DNA of 64,000 bases from Paroedura picta (taxonomy: Eukaryota > Chordata > Lepidosauria > Squamata > Gekkonidae). The notes under the pieces are model-generated. The model worked only from the letters and a program-made list of their open reading frames with translations. It ran no database searches and was not told the DNA's origin. Positions 58,901 through 64,000 of this stretch are shown here, one piece after another (positions within the stretch are counted from its first letter, which is position 1; each line of letters opens with the position of its first letter). The stretch covers positions 13,140,501 to 13,204,500 of the forward strand of contig NC_135384.1 of NCBI RefSeq assembly GCF_049243985.1, read 5' to 3'. Made by a program: the position numbers and the translations under genes.

Positions 58901-59947
58901 ACTCATGTAATATAAAGATTTCCATGTATTATCAAAATATAAATATAGCAGCACTATGGACTCCATAATTATATAGCTTAAAGTGGGACAATACACAAAG
59001 GTCTGATTTGTATCTCTACGCACATTTCATTTTCAGATACCAGTGACTGTTTTCACTGTCCAGAAGACCAATATCCGAATACGAATCAGAACTCCTGCCT
59101 GGAAAAATATATAAGTTTCTTGTCTTATGAAGAACCTTTGGGGATCAGTTTGGCTATTTTTGCACTCATATTCTCCTTTATGACAGCTTTGGTGCTCAGC
59201 ATCTTCATTAAGAACCAGAACACTCCCATAGTCAAAGCCAACAACCAAAATCTGTCCTACATTCTCCTCACCTCACTCCTGCTCTCCTTCCTTTGTGCTT
59301 TGCTTTTCATTGGCCGACCTGAGAAATTTTCATGTCTCCTTCGACAAACTACTTTTGGCATCATTTACTCAGTAGCTGTTTCTTGTGTGTTGGCCAAGAC
59401 CATCATTGTGGTTCTAGCCTTCATCGCCACCAAACCAGGCTCTAGGATGAGAAATTGGGTGGGGAAACAGTTGTCCATCTCCATAATTCTTTCTTGCTCC
59501 TTTATTCAAACCACTATTTGTACAGTGTGGGTAATAACTGCCCCTCCATTCCCAGACTTTGATGTGCACTCAATGACTGAAGAAATGATTCTGAGGTGTA
59601 ATGAAGGATCAGTCTCCATGTTCTACTGTGTCTTGGGCTACATGGGCTTCCTAGCTAGTGTGAGCTTTGCTGTGGCTTTCTTAGGCAGAAAGTTACCTGA
59701 TAGTTTCAATGAAGCCAGGTTCATCACCTTCAGCATGCTGGTCTTCTGCAGTGTTTGGCTGACCTTTGTTCCAACTTATCTGAGCACCAATGGGAAATAC
59801 ATGGTGGCTGTGGAGATCTTCTCTATCTTAGCCTCCAGTGCTGGCTTGCTGGTCTGCATATTTTTCCCTAAATGCTATATTATTGTTATGAGGCCCGAAC
59901 TGAACATGAAGGGTCATATTACAAGAAAACAAAATGAAAGTCTTTAA
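49758..59947 (+). CDS. V2R gene E, six exons, looks intact
   Basis: A vomeronasal type-2 receptor (Vmn2r26-like) of about 878 residues. Exons: 49,758-49,975; 50,883-51,174; 54,557-55,417; 55,875-56,102; 57,338-57,464; 59,037-59,947. All junctions are GT/AG and in frame. The start was chosen at the ATG beginning the signal peptide, not the in-frame ATG 78 bp upstream. The 5' half resembles gene D. The 3' half ends with the long QNESL tail like gene A, and the sequence beyond also resembles the A-B spacer. Introns have grown by insertions: a Sauria SINE in intron 2, a tRNA-SINE in intron 4, an L2-like LINE piece in intron 5. A poly(A) signal is at 60,353. The product is inferred to sit in the membrane of vomeronasal neurons. 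Confidence 0.95.
50883..51174 (+). CDS. Gene E exon 2
   Basis: The exon is 292 bp. It has [13 protein letters not shown] where the other genes have NNFVA, a local change of two residues. It ends FKVPQ before 'gtaaaa'. Confidence 0.94.
52080..52160 (+). repeat. (AGT)n/(AGC)n microsatellite in gene E intron 2
   Basis: An interrupted trinucleotide tract of about 75 bases. Gene D lacks this part of the intron altogether. Confidence 0.8.
52563..52670 (-). repeat. tRNA-derived SINE, head fragment
   Basis: It is the same family as 56,954-57,232: 'gagccggctgctgggatcaa' and 'caagaggctctt' on the + strand. Gene D keeps only the last few bases ('ctacaagaggctcttt', about 33,841), marking the edge of its deletion. 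Confidence 0.65.
52984..53254 (-). repeat. Sauria SINE, gene E intron 2
   Basis: A minus-strand copy with the tRNA-like head near 53,254 and the (CTT)n tail near 52,984. It is orthologous to the copy at 34,183 in gene D. Confidence 0.82.
54557..55417 (+). CDS. Gene E exon 3
   Basis: The exon is 861 bp and open. Its end differs from C and [31 protein letters not shown] and LARKPWQ. Its donor is 'gtaagg' instead of 'gtaata'. Confidence 0.95.
55875..56102 (+). CDS. Gene E exon 4
   Basis: The exon is 228 bp. It opens [20 protein letters not shown] and ends IIWPRIFNQ, with several replacements relative to the identical C and D copies. Confidence 0.94.
56370..56580 (+). repeat. 5S-rRNA-derived SINE, gene E intron 4
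   Basis: It is the shared intron-4 element ('cccctagttaatacttggat'), here diverged independently of C and D. Confidence 0.6.
56954..57232 (-). repeat. tRNA-derived SINE with 11-bp target duplication
   Basis: The minus strand starts AAGAGCCTCTTGTGGCGCAG with a tRNA-like A box and a B box (GAGTTTGATCC), and ends in 'ctttaccttt'. The flanks 'gaagccgttta' are repeated at 56,943-56,953 and 57,233-57,243. It is present only in gene E, explaining why this intron 4 is about 0.5 kb longer. Confidence 0.85.
57338..57464 (+). CDS. Gene E exon 5 (cysteine-rich linker)
   Basis: The exon is 127 bp. It reads [20 protein letters not shown] with [18 protein letters not shown]. The acceptor is 'tgaacag', where the other copies have 'tggacag'. 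Confidence 0.93.
57645..58055 (+). repeat. L2-like LINE 3' fragment, gene E intron 5
   Basis: A readable C-terminal reverse-transcriptase relic ([20 protein letters not shown], then [15 protein letters not shown]) is followed by a 3' region and an AAAT-rich end. It is present only in gene E. The clade assignment (L2 against CR1) is tentative. Confidence 0.65.
58618..58895 (+). repeat. L2/CR1-like LINE 3' tail with (AAAT)n(AAAC)n
   Basis: It is the third copy of the intron-5 tail seen in C and D. Here the simple repeat has switched partly to AAAC. It includes 'gcagtgtaaaaatataataa', a typical LINE 3' end. Confidence 0.65.
59037..59947 (+). CDS. Gene E exon 6 (seven-helix domain)
   Basis: The exon is 911 bp. 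It opens [15 protein letters not shown] (His where the others have Gln), has seven helices, and ends [10 protein letters not shown] then TAA. The long tail matches gene A. Confidence 0.95.
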
Positions 59948-62134
59948 AAAGTCCAAAACACCAATACATTGAAACTTAGACTCACTGAAGGAAAGTGAAC
60001 AAAATATTACTTTATTCCCTTAAACCTTTGCTTTCTTTTGTTTGTACTGAGATGGCAGTCTATCAGTACTGAGATGAGTGTTTTCTGCTGTGATCTTCAT
60101 TTAAGAGTCAGCAGTGAAGGACAATGGAGAAAGGACAGTGAAAAGGCATTGTCCTCCCATCCTGAACCTTGCTTAAGCTGAAGTCCTTTCCAGCTAACAT
60201 CAGTTACTAGTAAACACAAAGCTAGGCTATCTTCTTTCTTGGTTCAATTAAGACTGACCAAAATGATATTTGTCCTGATATCCTCCTGACAGTTTGCTTG
60301 AATTGCTAAGAATCCCACACCCTCATAAAACAGAGATGTCTTATTTCTCTTGAATAAAATTTGCTTACATTTCAACTTCTGTTCATTACGGGTAAATAAT
60401 GATTAATTTTGCCTTATGCATTTTTTCCCTAGATAGTTTTTCTGAGGTTACTGGGGTATTGCCAAATACTTCTACTTAAAATCTATGGAGAGTGTAGGTA
60501 AAGAGGCAAGGGTGCTATGATGGCCTCTTCCACTTCTTTCCATCAGAAAATAATTTTCCCTCCAAAAAAAAACCTGTTCTTTTTCAGGCTTAACCATTCA
60601 ATTGATTAGCAGGGTGGCATTTTTGCCAAGGAAGACACGACTTGCGTTTTGGTGTAAATATGGCTGCAGCTGTTTATTATATCACCCTCCAAAGGTTTGG
60701 CCTGACACAGTAAGTAGCCTGACCCCTGGGCTGTAAGGTTGCTTAACCCAAAGCTCCTTGGACACCTTGGGACCCACTCCATCCCAGCCAGGAGAACAGG
60801 TCCTCCACGTCTGGAATCCCTCACCAGGAAGTGACCCTATTGAGACCCACCAGGCGTCCACCTCACTTTGGTGCCTTGTGGGTCACTCAGCTACAAGCCC
60901 CTGGACATTCAGCCAGGTAGGCCATGTTCGATCACAGCCGGTCTCCTTAAATAGACCCACAACCCCAGGGAGCCCCAGTACGAAGACTGGGCTTCCTGCC
61001 AAGAGTCTCTTATTATACCTCATCTGACTGCGAGGAAGAACCACTATAACAAAAACCAAAAATGAACATAGGAAGGGAGGGAAGCTGCTTGTCTGTCTGG
61101 AGTGAAAGAGGGAGGGCAACACGTGTGGTGCCTATTAAGCCCCGTGCATGCGCCCTCCTCCTGGGCACACCGCCAGCGGCGTGCTGATGCCTCACTTGCC
61201 ATGCTTCCTGCCATTCCCCGGGACATTAATGGCAGTCGCAGTGAGATCCCGGCCGCAGATTAACATGGTTTCCTTTATTGAGATACATTTCACCTGGTTC
61301 CCTAACCTGTCACTGAAAACAATTGGCATTCAATTCAATCATGGAACATCAAGGAAAGGTGAAGGAGCCCTTTTAACCAAAACCACCGCAACATGGCCCT
61401 TGAGAATTGCTCAATTCAAACAATACAAAAGATGTTAGTTAACTCACAGGGAAAGGTCAGGTGGAATGAGGAGCTGAACGCTTTGAAGTTAAACTTTCTC
61501 ATGGTACATATCTTACTTAAGTATTATTGCCAGTTCTGCATGAGTCTGATACTTAACACAGAGTTTCTAGTTATAACAACAGATATAACAACAGCTACAT
61601 AATTCCATGTCATTGGGAACTCCATTAACTTTTTGCTGCCCCTCATACATCTCCCATTTGCCTTGAACTGCCTGGAAGCCCTAAAAACAAACCTACCATC
61701 TCTAGGCATTCACTTTTAAAGCCTAGTTTTCATGATTGCTTTTCTCAATGCTCATTACAATACTGTTCACCATTGAGGAAGAGTAGAGTGTACTTCTGCT
61801 AAGGTGTAGTCTACATATTTTAATCATTACTTCCATTTCTATTTCTCTCCATCCCTTGGGAACATTGGTGATTACTAGGAAGGGGCAAACAGCATTCAAA
61901 GATGGCATTACTGTTCCCTCTGCCATCCTTAGCTGGAACAAAACAAAGAGCAAAGCTATCATCTTGTGCTGGTCTATGACTGCAATAAAACTAACTAAGA
62001 GCAAAGCTGTCTGCTCACTGATATTTTGCAGAGTACTATCAAGGCATTGAATGAATCCAGTGAGCGTGCCGTTCCATTCCAAGATGTTCTACTAGAGAAT
62101 GATTGAAGCACAACAAGATAACAAATGCTGGAAG
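59948..62134. other. Intergenic E-F (2.2 kb)
   Basis: No gene is visible. The gene E 3' flank with AATAAA at 60,353-60,358 is followed by an LTR-like insertion on the minus strand (about 60,612-61,240) and then, from about 61,530, the same upstream unit found before gene B. The conserved flank (about 61,840-62,134) is the candidate promoter of gene F. Confidence 0.55.
60612..61240 (-). repeat. Possible solo LTR fossil, reversed
   Basis: On the minus strand a TATA-like 'ctatttaagg' is followed about 260 bases on by AATAAA, then by a short U5-like end finishing in CA at about 60,613. G+C is higher than in the surroundings. No internal genes or clear target duplication were seen, so family and limits are uncertain. 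Confidence 0.33.
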
Positions 62135-62352
62135 ATGGTGGTATTTGTCACTTCAATGTTCATACTGCTTGGGCATGTGGCGTACAAATCTGTGTCAGTT
62201 CAATGCTCGACTAGACACCCACTACCTATTGTTCACAAGTACTATCGGGCAGGTGACCTGCTCATTGCTGGAATTGTTTCTAATGTGTTTAAATTCTCTG
62301 ATACTTCCACATTTGAAGTGCGTCCCTCTCCCAGTTCTTCTGATTCAGTCCT
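62135..62352 (+). CDS. Gene F exon 1 (signal peptide)
   Basis: An open first exon of the same length and plan as C-E. It ends SSSDSVL with two bases of the last codon before the donor. An in-frame ATG 36 bp upstream exists, but the hydrophobic leader begins at 62,135. Confidence 0.8.
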
Positions 62353-63395
62353 GTAAGAAGGATTTCTTTTCTCAATATTGCATTATTATATTATTTGCAT
62401 TGTCATGACTGGTTGAGCATATGGTTTCCCTCCTAGTGAATCTTCACCTATAATTGCAATGGTTTCCTAAGAAAATCTATGTGATCTCCTCAGTTTGGAT
62501 GCTTACATGACAAACAACCTACACAAACTTTTGTAGACTTGTTGATTTAATGCCAGAATCTTGTCTCTGATTCAAGGAGCTATTAGAACACACATTCACA
62601 GGACAAGTTTGCATTGTTGGTTGAACAGAAGCTTTCGTCCAATTCAGAATGTTTGTCGTTTGAGAGGAGGGACATCGTTATAGCATGGTTATAGCATATA
62701 GCATCTGCTTGGTATGTAGAATATCCTGGGTTGATTATTGGCTCATTCATTTAATGGATATGAGAGCACGTTATACAAAAGAACTCTGCCTGGAATCTGG
62801 GAAACCCCTGCTGCCATTATGAGTAGACAATCCTTGCTTTGATAGACCAAACGTCTAATTTCATATGTCAGCTTCAAATGCATCTGTATCTCAAATGTAA
62901 GAGTTCTTAATTCTTAGAAGCAGTCTCTCAATGTTGAACCTGCTTGTGGATCTGTCTGTGGCATCCAGAACACATTGCAGATTACAGATCCTCAGAATGA
63001 TGCTGCAATAGCCATTTGAAGGCCTTTGTGAATGTACTGCTGGTCCATAAGGCTGTAAAGGAAGAGGTCTCAAAACCATTTCACTGCTAAATCTGCCATT
63101 TAGAGAAATCAAATGTCCCAGATGTAGGTGCCCTCTTAGGTATCAAGGCCTCGAGACTATGGAATTTGTCTTCCTTCCATTTAGTTTGTAAAACAATAAC
63201 TATTTTAGCCCAAGAGAGAGCGATGACACTGCAATGAAACTTCTTTCCACTAAGGGGAGGTTCATTCCGAACTACAAGTGTGACCACAAGAACAACTTAG
63301 TCACAATTTGGGGGGGGGGGAACCAAACTTGAATTTGTGTTTCTTCATGGCAGACATTCTGAGCATTTTCAGGATTCCAGAGATAAACTGGCCTC
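62135..63395 (+). pseudogene. V2R gene F, 5' end with ruined exon 2
   Basis: Exon 1 (62,135-62,352, 218 bp, donor 'gtaaga') is sound: MVVFVTSMFILLGHVAYKSV, then [20 protein letters not shown]. It is closest to gene B, but has AYKS in place of ACKS at the end of the signal region. Intron 1 follows that of gene B. Exon 2 (about 63,195-63,385) has lost its acceptor and about the first 40% of its length. It shows [15 protein letters not shown], then a run of ten G that breaks the frame, and the 3' splice donor is altered. Unless another exon 2 lies beyond the window, F is a pseudogene. Confidence 0.75.
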
Positions 63396-64000
63396 ATAGT
63401 TCATGGAATGACAACAAGCCATAAACATTTCTTTTTCTTTTAGAGGAGATTTCATGGTCTGAAGGCAGAAATTGGCCTTTGTGAAATACCAGAGTCCAAG
63501 GGACATCACAGAATGAGGATATAGAATGGAGAGCCAAAATAATTAATAGATGTTTGTTTAGCTTTGCAGACTATAATCAATATGATAATGGAAAACATGT
63601 CCATGATCTCTTAGGGCATGTGATTGTGAAAATGTCCATGATCTCTTAGGGCATGTGATTGTGAAAATGTGACCTGTGATATGTTCTTTGTACCATGCAG
63701 GGGCAGCTCTCACACAGCAGGGATCTGCAGCCTCCAAGCGTCAGAGGGAAGTGGAAGGAGGAGGGGTTGGTCAGGGGTAGGGAGTGGAAGGCAATTGGAT
63801 GGCTGATGGACAGACAGGCATGCTGGTTGGAGGAGGAGGCACTCAGGGGCAGAACAGTCTCCCTTAGTTTGTGGTAAGTGCGGAGGACATGCTCCTCCTC
63901 CAAGGCGTTACCACTGCACTCGGCTCTCAAAGGGCATTAAAGCTGATGTACGAATGTGGCCAGAATTTCTATGGAATTATAATGGGGTGACCATCTGGTT
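63396..64000. other. Window tail: V2R intron-2 sequence and unassigned insertion
   Basis: 63,396-63,640 matches intron 2 of genes C and E ('ttcatggaatgacaac', '..gtctgaaggcagaaattgg'). A direct tandem repeat of about 36 bp follows at about 63,597-63,670. From about 63,700 the sequence is unrelated to the other introns, purine-rich and unassigned. No exon 3 is reached. Confidence 0.5.

Overview
The window is genomic DNA of a squamate reptile, most likely a lizard. Three things point there: a tandem array of vomeronasal type-2 receptor (V2R) genes, a family greatly expanded in squamates; Sauria SINEs and 5S-rRNA-derived SINEs; and CR1/L2-like LINE tails. I cannot name the species. Every receptor gene and the young LTR element lie on the + strand.

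Layout. Gene A is a 3' end only (exons 5-6, 1,227-3,161). Gene B (4,159-18,312), gene C (22,575-29,000), gene D (32,249-40,327) and gene E (49,758-59,947) each keep six in-frame exons with consensus splice sites, about 872-878 residues. Gene F begins at 62,135 and has a sound exon 1 but a ruined exon 2. The six-exon plan is constant: signal peptide exon (215-218 bp), exon 2 (292 bp), exon 3 (861 bp) and exon 4 (228 bp) for the ligand-binding domain, exon 5 (127 bp) for the cysteine-rich linker, and exon 6 (893-911 bp) for the seven-helix domain. Intron phases are 2, 0, 0, 0, 1.

The array records its own history. Gene D looks like a hybrid, 5' half from an E-like gene and 3' half from a C-like gene, with the switch inside exon 3. 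The C-D and D-E intervals are near-identical, as expected from one unequal crossover. Gene B carries the decayed 5' end of another receptor inside its 6.2 kb intron 2, so it may be a composite of two neighbours. The A-to-B and E-to-F intervals also match, which points to an older, larger duplication.

Mobile DNA. A 6.06 kb chromodomain-type Ty3/gypsy element (40,584-46,644) sits 256 bp past the stop codon of gene D, between it and the conserved poly(A) signal. Its 495-bp LTRs are nearly identical and a CAGTC target duplication flanks it, so it is very young and looks whole. A much older, broken LTR element lies in gene B intron 2. Other pieces are Sauria SINEs, a tRNA-SINE, 5S-SINEs, CR1 and L2-like ends, a Penelope-like fragment, a palindromic hAT-type MITE and a two-copy 181-bp MITE. 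I saw no RNA genes, CRISPR arrays or non-receptor host genes. The receptors would be expected in vomeronasal sensory neurons as candidate pheromone or prey-cue receptors; that role is inferred from the family.
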